A stretch of 64,000 nucleotides of DNA from contig CANNFQ010000012.1 in NCBI GenBank assembly GCA_947503925.1, forward strand, positions 1 to 64,000, written 5' to 3'. Numbering within the stretch: the first letter of the stretch is position 1; each line of letters opens with the position of its first letter. This document shows, piece by piece, positions 49,358 through 57,559 of this stretch. Origin of the DNA: an uncultured Paracoccaceae bacterium. GTDB lineage: Bacteria; Pseudomonadota; Alphaproteobacteria; Rhodobacterales; Rhodobacteraceae. Made by a program: the position numbers and the translations under genes. Below the pieces are notes generated by a model. It was not told the origin of the DNA and searched no databases. It saw only the letters and a list, made by a program, of their open reading frames with translations.

Positions 49358-49783
49358 ATGGCAAACCTACAATTCGATCTCGTCTCGCCCGAACGCCGAC
49401 TGGCGTCCGTCGAGGCATCCGAGGTTCGGATCCCCGGTGCAGATGGTGACATGACCGCAATGGCGGATCACGCGCCGACCATCACCACATTGCGCCCCGG
49501 TGTTCTGACCGTGGTGCATAAGGGCGGGTCTGACGAGTATGTCGTGTCAGGCGGTTTTGCAGAGATCACGGCGGCAAGCGTATCGGTTCTGGCCGAACAG
49601 GCGCTGCCCAAGGCCGAGATGACGCAAGAGGTCTATGACCAGATGGTTGCCGACGCCAAGGCGGCCCATGGCCGCGCGCAAGAGACGTTCAAGAACGAAC
49701 CTGGCCCCGTGGATGACGCAGCCAAGCTGTTGTCGGATATGGTGGCGATCGGTGGGCATATCGGCTTGACAGCCAATAACTGA
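49358..49783 (+). CDS. atpC: ATP synthase F1 epsilon subunit
   Basis: This 141-residue epsilon subunit has the N-terminal beta sandwich ([67 protein letters not shown]) and a short C-terminal helical part. It couples gamma to the c-ring and can restrain ATP hydrolysis. An AAGGAGG site lies 12 bp after the atpD stop. It is the last gene of the operon, ahead of a strong terminator. Confidence 0.97.
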   Translation: MANLQFDLVSPERRLASVEASEVRIPGADGDMTAMADHAPTITTLRPGVLTVVHKGGSDEYVVSGGFAEITAASVSVLAEQALPKAEMTQEVYDQMVADAKAAHGRAQETFKNEPGPVDDAAKLLSDMVAIGGHIGLTANN

Positions 49784-49802
49784 TCCGACCGGAGTTTCAG
49801 CG

Positions 49803-49831
49803 AAAGCCCCGCATCTTGTGCGGGGCTTTTT
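49803..49831 (+). terminator. Terminator of the atpHAGDC operon
   Basis: AAAGCCCCGCA and TGCGGGGCTTT form a perfect 11-bp stem with a five-base loop, followed by a T-run. It lies 20 bp after the atpC stop and 4 bp before the end of the convergent lipoprotein gene. The A-rich left arm may let it work on that strand as well. Confidence 0.9.
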
Positions 49832-49834
49832 GCG

Positions 49835-50569
49835 TTATTGCTTTAGTGCGGACACCGTTGCGATGGCGATCTCATTGGGGGTGTCCAGCCCGTCAATTGT
49901 GACATCCATATCGCCATGCACGCCGGTATTGCTGCCAATGGCATGAAGCCCCTCGGCGCCGGAGCCATACAACGTGCCAACCAGATTGCCGGAGATATCA
50001 AATCGATTTAGCCCATTATCCAGCGTCCCATCGATCCCAAAGCCCAGGGTATCCGTGCCAGCCGCATTATCCACAACGACTCCATTTGCGATGGTGATCA
50101 TACCGTCATAATGCGCGGCCCTATTTGTCCCGAACTCATCCCGGGCGACACCAATGAAACCGTCGGCGGAGCCTGTGACAGTCTCGCTCGCCAGATTAAC
50201 CTGCAAACTGGTATCGCCGACGACATTGGCGGATACCGTCGTGTTCCCCATGATCAGCTGCATATAGCCCGCATAGGTGACGATACCGGTTGCGGGTTGC
50301 GCTGCAAATTCTTCCGGGCTGCCATCTGTCGCCGCGACACGAACCTGATCAAAGTCAGACAGAAAGTCGCGGTATCCAGCCAATTCAGCTGCGGTCAGCA
50401 CGTTTAGATCGGTGACAACAGGCGAGTCGACTGTTCCACCACCATTCTGCCCGCCGACATTGTCCACCGAACCGGGATCAGGGCTGCCGCCGGAACCGCC
50501 CCCGCCACAGGCAGTCAAGCAACCAAACATGAGCGCCGAAAAGACAAGGCGTAATTGGCTAATTTTCAC
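49835..50569 (-). CDS. Gly-rich lipoprotein, possibly TbpB-like barrel
   Basis: This 244-residue predicted surface or periplasmic lipoprotein has a signal sequence ending in LTAC (lipidated Cys21), then a poly-Gly/Ser/Pro linker (GGGGSGGSPDPG). The rest is beta-rich. It alternates hydrophobic strands and ends with DISGNLVGTLYGSGAEGLHAIGSN, resembling the FxGxFYGpxA pattern of transferrin-binding-protein-B-like barrels. The likeness is weak. The start codon is GTG and its ribosome site is poor, so the N-terminus may be off by a few codons. A second lipoprotein with the same Cys21-poly-Gly layout lies at 58987-59904. Confidence 0.75.
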   Translation of the reverse strand: MKISQLRLVFSALMFGCLTACGGGGSGGSPDPGSVDNVGGQNGGGTVDSPVVTDLNVLTAAELAGYRDFLSDFDQVRVAATDGSPEEFAAQPATGIVTYAGYMQLIMGNTTVSANVVGDTSLQVNLASETVTGSADGFIGVARDEFGTNRAAHYDGMITIANGVVVDNAAGTDTLGFGIDGTLDNGLNRFDISGNLVGTLYGSGAEGLHAIGSNTGVHGDMDVTIDGLDTPNEIAIATVSALKQ

Positions 50570-50722
50570 CTAAGAACATCCCTAGAATTTTAGTCATCTA
50601 CATGTTTAGCTATCCGCTAATTATGAACCAAAGATTAGTATTTCTCCGATGGCGGTTTCGGCGATGTAATCCGTGTCCGGCACAAAACTGATAAAGATGG
50701 CCAAAGGAACGCCAGTAAACTT

Positions 50723-51073
50723 ATGCGCAGGTTGAATAGTGGAACGGTCGGGATTGACCATGGTGATGTGGTTCTGTTCTCGGATTTCGAACATGATGGT
50801 GCGATGTGGCGTGGCGATGGTCCGCGGCAGAACAGGGCGAGCGTGGAGTTTGCGGAACCCTACCTGCACCCGCCACATGTGCAGGTTTCCATGTCGATGT
50901 GGGACATCTCGAACAACACCAATATCCGTGCGGATGTGCAGGCGGAAAACATCACGTCTGCGGGATTTGACATCGTCTTTCGAACCTGGGCGGATACGCA
51001 AGTGGCCAGGGTGCGGGTGGCGTGGACATCAATCGGCGAACTTGCCAATGATGATGGGTGGGAACTCTACTGA
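50723..51073 (+). CDS. H-type lectin domain protein
   Basis: This 116-residue protein matches the H-type lectin family: VEFAEPYLHPPHVQVSMSMWDISNNTNIRADVQAENITSAGFDIVFRTWADTQVARVRVAWTSIG. The Trp and the C-terminal WTSIG strand are typical of the Helix pomatia agglutinin fold, which forms hexamers that bind N-acetylgalactosamine. No signal peptide is visible. AAAGGA lies about 14 bases before the ATG, so the start is plausible but not certain. The gene stands alone between the lipoprotein and prs genes. The sugar bound and its biological role are unknown. Confidence 0.85.
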   Translation: MRRLNSGTVGIDHGDVVLFSDFEHDGAMWRGDGPRQNRASVEFAEPYLHPPHVQVSMSMWDISNNTNIRADVQAENITSAGFDIVFRTWADTQVARVRVAWTSIGELANDDGWELY

Positions 51074-51109
51074 TCCGAGGTCGCGGATCAGATCCGGAAC
51101 GCGGGAGTG

Positions 51110-52129
51110 CTATTCAGCCGCGTAAAGCCCTTCATAGATCGGGCCAAGCGTCTTGTGATCAAACAATGATGACACGGATGTCCCGTTCCATGTATTCAGA
51201 ATGGCCTGCGCGAACATCGGGGCGGTTGGCACGATGCGGATGTTTTTGCAGGCCTTCACCGGCTCAGTCGCCTGGATTGTGTCGGTGATGACCAAATTCT
51301 TCATCACAGATTTAGACACACGCTCAACCGCGGGGCCGGATAGGACACCGTGCGTGATGTAGGAATGGACCTCTTTCGCACCGTTTTCCACCAGCACTTC
51401 GGCGGCCTTGCACAGCGTGCCCGCCGTATCCACGATGTCATCGACGATGACGCAGACCTTGTCCTTTACATCCCCAATCACGGTCATCTCGGCCACTTCG
51501 CCGGGTTTGCCACGCCGTTTGTCTACGATGGATAAAGGCGCGCCAATCCGCTGCGCCAGATCGCGGGCGCGGGCCACGCCGCCAACATCGGGGGATACAA
51601 CCATGACCTGATCCATCTTGCCCCGGAAATGATGCATCGCATCCAGCGCATAGATGGGTGAAGCATACAGGTTATCGACCGGAATATCGAAAAAACCCTG
51701 GATCTGCGTGGCATGCAAATCCAGGGTCAAAACGCGTTCAATACCGGCTTCTACGATCATATTCGACACCAGCTTTGCCGTAATCGGCGTGCGGGCCTTG
51801 GATCGGCGATCCTGCCGCGCGTATCCGAAATAGGGGATCACTGCGGTGATGCGGGCCGCTGATGACCGGCGCAGCGCATCGGCAATGATCAAAAGCTCCA
51901 TCAGGTTATCATTGGCGGGATTCGAGGTGGGCTGGACGATAAACATATCTTCGCCGCGCACATTTTCGAACACTTCCACGAAAATCTCACCATCATTGAA
52001 CCGTTCCACACGTGCGTCGCACAACCCGACCTCCATTCCGCGATGCATCGACATACGACGGGCGATTCCATTGGCGAGGGGCTGGTTTGCGTTTCCGGAA
52101 ATCAGCTTGGGCTCGATCATTGTGGGCAT
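51110..52129 (-). CDS. prs: Ribose-phosphate pyrophosphokinase
   Basis: This 339-residue enzyme makes PRPP from ribose-5-phosphate and ATP. It shows [23 protein letters not shown], the ATP-binding [31 protein letters not shown], the flexible-loop region [13 protein letters not shown] and the PRPP loop DDIVDTAGT. The ATG at 52129 follows GGACCCCCC; the longer upstream frame is rejected because family members begin near [13 protein letters not shown] feeds purH and other pathways in this window. The gene converges with the lectin gene. Confidence 0.96.
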   Translation of the reverse strand: MPTMIEPKLISGNANQPLANGIARRMSMHRGMEVGLCDARVERFNDGEIFVEVFENVRGEDMFIVQPTSNPANDNLMELLIIADALRRSSAARITAVIPYFGYARQDRRSKARTPITAKLVSNMIVEAGIERVLTLDLHATQIQGFFDIPVDNLYASPIYALDAMHHFRGKMDQVMVVSPDVGGVARARDLAQRIGAPLSIVDKRRGKPGEVAEMTVIGDVKDKVCVIVDDIVDTAGTLCKAAEVLVENGAKEVHSYITHGVLSGPAVERVSKSVMKNLVITDTIQATEPVKACKNIRIVPTAPMFAQAILNTWNGTSVSSLFDHKTLGPIYEGLYAAE

Positions 52130-52241
52130 GGGGGGTCCTTTGGCAGAAGGGTCACTTGCATGTAACAGATTCGTGGCGTTGACACCTGCTAGCACAGGGT
52201 TACCGTCGCGCAAACACACAGCTGCCGACAGGAGCCCACAA

Positions 52242-52838
52242 ATGCCCCATATCGATTACTACTTTGCAACACTCTCGCCCTTCACCTATCTGTCCGGCAT
52301 CCGCCCGGCCGAGATTGCGGCCAAACACGACGCGACAATCACCTACAAGCCGCTGGATATCATGGCCCTGTTTGGCCGGACGGGGGGCATTCCGCCAAAG
52401 GACCGCCACCCTAATCGGCAAGAATACCGGCTGCAGGATCTGCGCCGCCGGGCCAAGCATGTGGGCCTGCCGCTCAACGTCAAACCGATGTTCTGGCCAA
52501 CAAATGGCGCACCGTCGGCCTATGCGATTATCGCCGCGCAGAATGCGGGCGGTGATATCGGCGCGCTCGTCCACGCCTTCGGTGCGGCCTGCTGGGCGGA
52601 GGAACGTGATATCAGCCAGGATGATGTTGTGCGCGACTGTCTGGAAAAGACCGGCTTCGATCCGGCCCTTGCAGATAAGGACATGCTGACCAGCGCCGAT
52701 ACATTTTCCAAGAACCTAGAGGATGCGGTGAATGCGGGCGCCTTTGGTGCGCCGTTCTTTATCACCGATAGTGATGAACGGTTCTGGGGTGAGGATCGGA
52801 TCGACGATCTGGATGCGTACCTATCTGGCAAATTGTAA
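52242..52838 (+). CDS. DsbA-like 2-hydroxychromene-2-carboxylate isomerase family protein
   Basis: This 198-residue protein has the DsbA/kappa-class glutathione-transferase fold. The pattern [17 protein letters not shown] has the Ser-Pro pair at the glutathione site, and [26 protein letters not shown] matches the family C-terminus (usually GVPTFvv-G-E-FwGqDRldml). Such proteins are glutathione-dependent isomerases of aromatic breakdown, but many are of unknown role. The redox CxxC of DsbA is absent. The ATG at 52242 follows AGGAGC. The next gene starts inside its stop (TAATG), so the two are coupled. Confidence 0.87.
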   Translation: MPHIDYYFATLSPFTYLSGIRPAEIAAKHDATITYKPLDIMALFGRTGGIPPKDRHPNRQEYRLQDLRRRAKHVGLPLNVKPMFWPTNGAPSAYAIIAAQNAGGDIGALVHAFGAACWAEERDISQDDVVRDCLEKTGFDPALADKDMLTSADTFSKNLEDAVNAGAFGAPFFITDSDERFWGEDRIDDLDAYLSGKL

Positions 52839-53623
52839 TGCCCGAAATCCACGGACATGCCGTGCATCATGTCACGGTTGGCAACGGTGCGCCTGCCGTG
52901 ATGGCGCATTGCGCGCTGGCCCGCCACGACGTGTTGCTGCCGTTGGCAGAGGCGATTGGCGGGCAGGTCACCCTGTTTGATATGCCCGGCCATGGGCGCA
53001 GCGCGGATTGGGATGGCAAGCAAGATTACCAGACGCTTGTTACTGCCTGTGTCGCTGCCTGTTGCGATGGACCAACCCATCTGATTGGTCATTCTTATGG
53101 GGCCACTGCTGCACTGCGTCTGGCGGTTGAGCATCAGGAGTTTGTGAACCGACTGACGTTGATTGAGCCAGTCTATTTCGCAGCGGCCAAGGGGACGCCG
53201 GAACATGCTGCCCATGCCAAGTCATTCCGGCCCTTTGTCAGTGCGATGTTGATGGGGGACGAAACCCGTGCGGCAGAGCTTTTCAATGACCTGTGGGGCG
53301 CGACACCTTGGGGATCGATCCCGGTGCGGCTCCAGCGCTATCTTGTCGATCGCATCCATTTGATTGTCGCAGGGGGCGGCCCGATTGAAGAAGACGCTGA
53401 CGGCATCATGACACCCGAACGGCTGTCCAACGTGAACGTTCCAGTCACCCTGATCCGTGGGGCAGCAACGCAGCCGGTCATCGGGGGCATTCATGAAAGC
53501 CTTGCAACACGCCTGCCGGATGCGGTGGATCACGTCGTGCCGGGGGCCGCGCATATGGTGCCGATCACCCATATGCCCGAGGTTGCCGCGATTATCCGCG
53601 CAGCAGATCCAGGAACCGGTTGA
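52838..53623 (+). CDS. Alpha/beta hydrolase fold protein
   Basis: This 261-residue alpha/beta hydrolase has the nucleophile elbow GHSYG (near residue 85), an oxyanion region GAPAVMAHCALARHD, the DMPGHGRS turn, and the catalytic His in PGAAHMVPITH near residue 240. The acid is probably the Asp or Glu in the segment after VTLIRGAA. The substrate is unknown. Its start overlaps the stop of the isomerase-like gene by one base. Its 3' end overlaps the convergent threonine aldolase gene by 32 bp, an unusual antisense overlap for two intact genes. Confidence 0.88.
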   Translation: MPEIHGHAVHHVTVGNGAPAVMAHCALARHDVLLPLAEAIGGQVTLFDMPGHGRSADWDGKQDYQTLVTACVAACCDGPTHLIGHSYGATAALRLAVEHQEFVNRLTLIEPVYFAAAKGTPEHAAHAKSFRPFVSAMLMGDETRAAELFNDLWGATPWGSIPVRLQRYLVDRIHLIVAGGGPIEEDADGIMTPERLSNVNVPVTLIRGAATQPVIGGIHESLATRLPDAVDHVVPGAAHMVPITHMPEVAAIIRAADPGTG

Positions 53624-54638
53624 CCCCGTCTTCGGTCATTGACCAATCAGTGACCAGACGACCGATCAGGGGTTCATCCGGGTCACCCGTTTCAGGATCG
53701 CCATTCATCACATAATAGACCGCGCCGCCATCCAGCATCCGCTTATGTTCCCGGCGGGGCATCTGGAAAAAGATGATATTCGCCCCTGGCGGGTACATCA
53801 CCTCAACGGCGTTGTGGCCGCGTAGACCAACCGCCAATTGGGCGCAGCGGGCGTTGGCGGATCGTGCCATATCCAGCCAGAGCCCGTCAGCCAGATAGGC
53901 CTGCATCTGCGCTGACAGATAGCGGTGCTTTGACAAAAGATGCCCACCGCGTTTGCGCCGCAGCTCGAACTCCCAGGCGAGCTCCGGGTCAAAGATGACA
54001 CAAGCCTCTACCCCCAAGGCACCATTCTTGGTGCCGCCGAAACTCACTGTGTCCACCCCCGCCTTCCACGTCATTTCAGCAGGCGAACAATTCAGCGCGG
54101 TCAGCGCATTAGCGAAACGCGCACCGTCCAGATGAGTTTTCATGCCGTATTCTTGTGCAATTTTTGCCAGCTCGTTGATTTCGTCCAGCGTATAAATCGT
54201 TCCCTTTTCAGTGACTTGGGTGACAGAAAGCGGACCGCGTTGCGGACCGTGTACCCCGCGGGTTTCCTCGCCCAGAATTTTCCGTCGCAGATCATCCGGT
54301 GCCATCCGACCATCCGTTGTTGGCACCAGCGTCAGCTTGGCCCCGGTATAGAATTCCGGCGCGTTGCATTCATCTTCGTGGACATGGGCGCAGTCGCTGC
54401 AAAAGATCGTTTGCCATGGCTGCGACATCGTCCCCAGCAAGACAGCGTTGGCCGCCGTACCATTGATAATCAGGTAAACCGCAGCATCCGGGGCTTCAAA
54501 GATATCGCGGACCTGCACGCGGACCTCATCCATGATTGGGTCCGCGCCATAGCCCATGGCGTAGCCCTGATTGGCGGCGGTCAGCGCCTCCATCACCTTT
54601 GGGTGGGCCGGGCCTGCGTTGTCGGAAGCAAAGAACAT
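53592..54638 (-). CDS. ltaE: Low-specificity L-threonine aldolase (beta-eliminating lyase family)
   Basis: This 348-residue PLP enzyme cleaves threonine or allo-threonine to glycine and acetaldehyde. It shows SDNAGPAHPKVMEAL at the start, the His/Asp segment MKTHLDGARFANAL, and the PLP lysine Lys204 in FGGTKNGALG. The start abuts the upstream YcgN-like stop (TAG then ATG with no gap), which indicates co-translation. The last 32 bases overlap the convergent hydrolase gene. Confidence 0.9.
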   Translation of the reverse strand: MFFASDNAGPAHPKVMEALTAANQGYAMGYGADPIMDEVRVQVRDIFEAPDAAVYLIINGTAANAVLLGTMSQPWQTIFCSDCAHVHEDECNAPEFYTGAKLTLVPTTDGRMAPDDLRRKILGEETRGVHGPQRGPLSVTQVTEKGTIYTLDEINELAKIAQEYGMKTHLDGARFANALTALNCSPAEMTWKAGVDTVSFGGTKNGALGVEACVIFDPELAWEFELRRKRGGHLLSKHRYLSAQMQAYLADGLWLDMARSANARCAQLAVGLRGHNAVEVMYPPGANIIFFQMPRREHKRMLDGGAVYYVMNGDPETGDPDEPLIGRLVTDWSMTEDGVNRFLDLLRG

Positions 54639-55106
54639 CTAAAGCGGCTCCTCTATAATTTGATCGTCCCAGTCGTCTTCGTCGATATCCGCCTCGGACA
54701 GGGTCATGTGTTGGATCGAAACACCGGCGCGATGCACAGATTGCGGATCACCCGAGATCAGCGGATGCCACTCAAACAGCGCGCGACCTTCATAAACCAG
54801 CCGATATCCGCAGGTCTGCGGCAGCCAATACATGTGTCTTTCGATGGTTTTTGGGGTCAGTACAATGCATTCCGGCACGAATTCGTGGCGCATGGTATAG
54901 TTGCTGCACAGGCAGGTTGTGTCGTCAAAAAGGCGGCAGGCCACGCGGGTCAGGGCGACGTCGCCATCGTCATCCTCCAGCTTGTTCAGGCAGCACTTGC
55001 CACAGCCATCGCAAAGCGCCTCCCACTCCTTGCGGTTCAGCTGATCAAGGGGTGTGGTTTCCCAGAAACGGTCACCCAACCCGTCGCGGTCGATCCTACT
55101 CGACAT
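54639..55106 (-). CDS. YcgN-type cysteine-cluster protein (UPF0260)
   Basis: This 155-residue protein of the YcgN/YkgJ type has many ordered cysteines: CDGCGKCCLNKLED, ACRLFDDTTCLCSNY and PECIVLTP. These patterns suggest metal or iron-sulfur binding; the function of the family is not known. The C-terminal part includes TCGYRLVYEGRALFEWHPLISGD, typical of the group. The ATG at 55106 overlaps the end of ribF by 11 bases. A TTG two codons earlier is in frame but unsupported. Confidence 0.88.
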   Translation of the reverse strand: MSSRIDRDGLGDRFWETTPLDQLNRKEWEALCDGCGKCCLNKLEDDDGDVALTRVACRLFDDTTCLCSNYTMRHEFVPECIVLTPKTIERHMYWLPQTCGYRLVYEGRALFEWHPLISGDPQSVHRAGVSIQHMTLSEADIDEDDWDDQIIEEPL

Positions 55107-56037
55107 CGGCAAGGATCTTTCGGGCCTCTGCGCAATCGACGTCCATCTGCGTGATCAGCGCGTCCAGCCCATCGAATTTCAGTTCCGGGCGCAGGTAATC
55201 CACCAACGCCACGGACAGATGCGTGCCGTAAAGATCGCCTTTGAAATCAAAGATGAAGGTTTCGCAATTGGGTAGGTTTTTCCCAAACATCGGACGCACG
55301 CCGATGGATGCTGCCCCATCATATGTCCCTTCATGCGGGCCGGACAACACATCAACCTTGACCGCATAGACACCGTGCTTTGGCGGGTGCAGGCCGGTGA
55401 TCGACATGTTGGCGGTTGGATAGCCCAATTCGCGCCCCCGCTGGTCGCCACGAATGACCTCGCCTTCGATCCGGTGCCAGTGATCCAGCATCGCAGCGGC
55501 GTCGCGTGGGCGGCCATCGCTCAGCGCTTGCCGGATCGCGGTGGAGGACACTGCGCCGGCGTCATTGGTGATGATTGCAGCGATAGTAACGCCGAACCCC
55601 ATTTCAGCGCCAAAGGATTTCAGGTCGTCGGCATTGCCTGCCCGGCCCTGGCCAAAACAGAAATCAGCCCCAACAACCACATGTTTCAAACCCAATTGGT
55701 CAACGATGATATCTTGGGCAAATGCGCGCGGGCTGAGTGCGGCAAGGGCCGCGTTAAACGGCACCTCATAGAGTTTTTCGACGCCAAGTTTCGCCAGCCG
55801 GTTTGCCTTTGCCTCTGCGTTCATTAGGCGAAAGGGGTTGGAATCTTTGGAAAAGTAACTGCGCGGGTGCGGCTCAAACGTCATGATCCCCAAAGGCGCG
55901 CCAGTGGCTTTTGCCGCATCGCGGGTGATGTCAATAACCGCTTGATGGCCAATATGCACACCGTCGAAATTACCAATGGCGGCAGCGGCCCCACGGTCGG
56001 TCGGATCAACAAAAACAGTGTCTCGAATAATGCGCAT
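55096..56037 (-). CDS. ribF: Bifunctional riboflavin kinase / FAD synthetase
   Basis: This 313-residue enzyme turns riboflavin into FMN and FAD. The N-terminal adenylyltransferase half shows AAAIGNFDGVHIGHQAVI and VVGADFCFGQGRAG. The C-terminal kinase half shows GEVIRGDQRGRELGYPTANM with the PTAN signature, and GVYAVKVD. The gene lies between the MaoC and YcgN-like genes. Flavin supply suits the many flavoproteins in the window, but that is no proof of linkage. Confidence 0.96.
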   Translation of the reverse strand: MRIIRDTVFVDPTDRGAAAAIGNFDGVHIGHQAVIDITRDAAKATGAPLGIMTFEPHPRSYFSKDSNPFRLMNAEAKANRLAKLGVEKLYEVPFNAALAALSPRAFAQDIIVDQLGLKHVVVGADFCFGQGRAGNADDLKSFGAEMGFGVTIAAIITNDAGAVSSTAIRQALSDGRPRDAAAMLDHWHRIEGEVIRGDQRGRELGYPTANMSITGLHPPKHGVYAVKVDVLSGPHEGTYDGAASIGVRPMFGKNLPNCETFIFDFKGDLYGTHLSVALVDYLRPELKFDGLDALITQMDVDCAEARKILADVE

Positions 56038-56073
56038 GGCCTTGCGTATCGTGGCCCGCGCGGGCGCGCAAGG

Positions 56074-56517
56074 TCAGTCGAATTTTCGCGATGGGGCAAG
56101 CACGGTGGCGTCGCCGACAAGCACCTTTTTGTCATTTACCAGGCAGCGGGTATCCATTTTTACCCGGCGCTTGGAAAAATCGATATCTGTCACCTCAACC
56201 TCGGCCAGAACCATGTCACCAGGGCGGACCGGGGCCAGAAATTTCAGGTTTTGACCCAGATAGACAGTGCCGTGACCGGGCAATTGTTCTCCGATGACGG
56301 CGCTGACGAGCCCCGCCGTCAACATACCATGGGCGATACGACCACCGAATATGGTGTCCTGCGCATAGTCCTCATCAAGATGTACGGGGTTTCGATCGGT
56401 GGACACTTCGGCGAACAACTCAATATCCCGATCTGTCACGACCTTGCGCAGCGACCGGATCATGCCGATTTCGATATCTTCAATGCAGATCGTTCCGCGA
56501 GGGGCGTTATCCAGCAT
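56074..56517 (-). CDS. MaoC family (R)-hydratase-like protein
   Basis: This 147-residue hot-dog fold protein carries the hydratase 2 signature: ELFAEVSTDRNPVHLDEDYAQDTIFGGRIAHGMLTAGLVSAVIGEQLPG, with the catalytic Asp and His in the D-x4-H motif (DRNPVH). It probably hydrates trans-2-enoyl-CoA. The ATG at 56517 has GGAG six bases upstream and is preferred over the in-frame ATG at 56529. The gene follows the HAD hydrolase gene after about 90 bp that contain a small palindrome. Confidence 0.88.
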   Translation of the reverse strand: MLDNAPRGTICIEDIEIGMIRSLRKVVTDRDIELFAEVSTDRNPVHLDEDYAQDTIFGGRIAHGMLTAGLVSAVIGEQLPGHGTVYLGQNLKFLAPVRPGDMVLAEVEVTDIDFSKRRVKMDTRCLVNDKKVLVGDATVLAPSRKFD

Positions 56518-56545
56518 GTCGCGCTCCATTCAGTAACATAAATCC

Positions 56546-56564
56546 CAATATCGCCGTGATATTG
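56546..56564. promoter_or_regulatory. Small palindrome ahead of the MaoC gene
   Basis: CAATATC (56546-56552) and GATATTG (56558-56564) form a perfect 7-bp inverted repeat with a five-base loop. It lies in the AT-rich gap between the HAD and MaoC genes, 29 bp before the preferred MaoC start. It could be an operator or a weak terminator; no T-run follows on the coding strand. Confidence 0.3.
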
Positions 56565-56607
56565 AAATTTTATTACTTTGCAAACGCAGAAAGATCAAGT
56601 GATTCCA

Positions 56608-57483
56608 TTAACGCAGATGACCAATTGTGTAAGTCGCGCTCATCTGATGCGATTGCAGATAGGCACCCAGCGCATCTGGGTCGGGATGGTCATCGGTTAT
56701 TGTTTCCTTTGCCGCAAGACCGCCGGAAATAAACAGCGCGTCGATATCTTCCTGCACGGCACCCAGAATATCGGTGCCAATGCCGTCGCCAATCCCAATG
56801 ATACGCGGATCGGATGGCGCACCGGTTAACGCAGCGAGCCGTCGGCGCGCGAGGTCATAGATCGGCGGGTGCGGCTTCCCGAAATAGAGGCTCTCACCCC
56901 CAATTTCCGTATAAAGCGCGGCCAGCGCCCCGGCGCACCATTCACGGACTTCGCCCCGGTCCACGACGATATCGGGATTGGCGCAAAGCAGCTTGAGCCC
57001 CTTCTGTTTGGCATAAAGAAACTCGGGCCGGTTCACATCCACATCGGCTAGCGGATCGAATGGGCCACAGCAGACGATGCCTTCGGCCTGTTCCAGCGGA
57101 ACCTTTTGAATTTCGACAGGGTTTTCGATGATTTTCAAAGGTTTGAAGAAATCATCGTCACGGGGGCTTTCGCCCATGAACCAGATTTTCTTGCCAACAA
57201 TCCCGCGATACATCGCGGCGCGGGCACTGTCGCCCGAGGTCGCAATTGCGTCCCACGCATCCTCTGGAATGCCGAAACCGGCGATTTGCCGGGCCACGGA
57301 ATCCCAAGGGCGGGGGGAGTTGGTGACAAGCACCACAAGCCCGCCCTGGGCACGGTATTTCTGCATCGCCGCAACCGCACCCGGCAGGGCATGCACGCCG
57401 TTATGCATGCAGCCCCAAAGGTCAACAAATGCCGCATCATAGCGGTCTGAAACTTCGTCAAAATGCGTGATGATCTGGGTCAT
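56608..57483 (-). CDS. HAD-type hydrolase, TIGR01459 family
   Basis: This 291-residue protein belongs to the NagD-like HAD group. The first motif is AAFVDLWGCMHNG (nucleophile Asp in a DLWG version rather than DxDGT), the second VLVTNSPRPWDSVARQI, and the last FGKPHPPIYDLA and GIGDGIGTDILGA with the metal-binding Asp residues. It resembles TIGR01459, a family of unassigned phosphatases common in Rhodobacterales. The start is just downstream of a stem that may cover the ribosome site. Confidence 0.87.
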   Translation of the reverse strand: MTQIITHFDEVSDRYDAAFVDLWGCMHNGVHALPGAVAAMQKYRAQGGLVVLVTNSPRPWDSVARQIAGFGIPEDAWDAIATSGDSARAAMYRGIVGKKIWFMGESPRDDDFFKPLKIIENPVEIQKVPLEQAEGIVCCGPFDPLADVDVNRPEFLYAKQKGLKLLCANPDIVVDRGEVREWCAGALAALYTEIGGESLYFGKPHPPIYDLARRRLAALTGAPSDPRIIGIGDGIGTDILGAVQEDIDALFISGGLAAKETITDDHPDPDALGAYLQSHQMSATYTIGHLR

Positions 57484-57484
57484 C

Positions 57485-57548
57485 AAAGGGTCCTTTTATT
57501 GCTGTCGGCATCGCGTCGGCTTTGCGTCGGCAAAACGTCGGACCCTTT
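57485..57548 (-). promoter_or_regulatory. Leader stem that pairs with the HAD gene ribosome site
   Basis: AAAGGGTCC and GGACCCTTT form a perfect 9-bp inverted repeat (57485-57493 and 57540-57548). In the minus-strand RNA the downstream arm contains GGACC one base before the ATG of the HAD gene, so folding would hide the ribosome site. Within the loop are four direct repeats. The stem could also act as a weak terminator for ppaC. Confidence 0.4.
57504..57541. repeat. Four GTCGG direct repeats with exact 11-bp spacing
   Basis: GTCGG occurs at 57504, 57515, 57526 and 57537, each 11 bp apart, about one helical turn. Bases between repeats vary (CATCGC, CTTTGC, CAAAAC). Such phasing suits a DNA- or RNA-binding protein that contacts one face. 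It lies in the gap between ppaC and the HAD gene. Confidence 0.55.
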
Positions 57549-57559
57549 TGCACGGTGGT

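Noticed and set aside
50621-51001. 126-codon minus-strand ORF over the lectin gene
   Set aside because: It overlaps the strong lectin match on the other strand and shows no family features.
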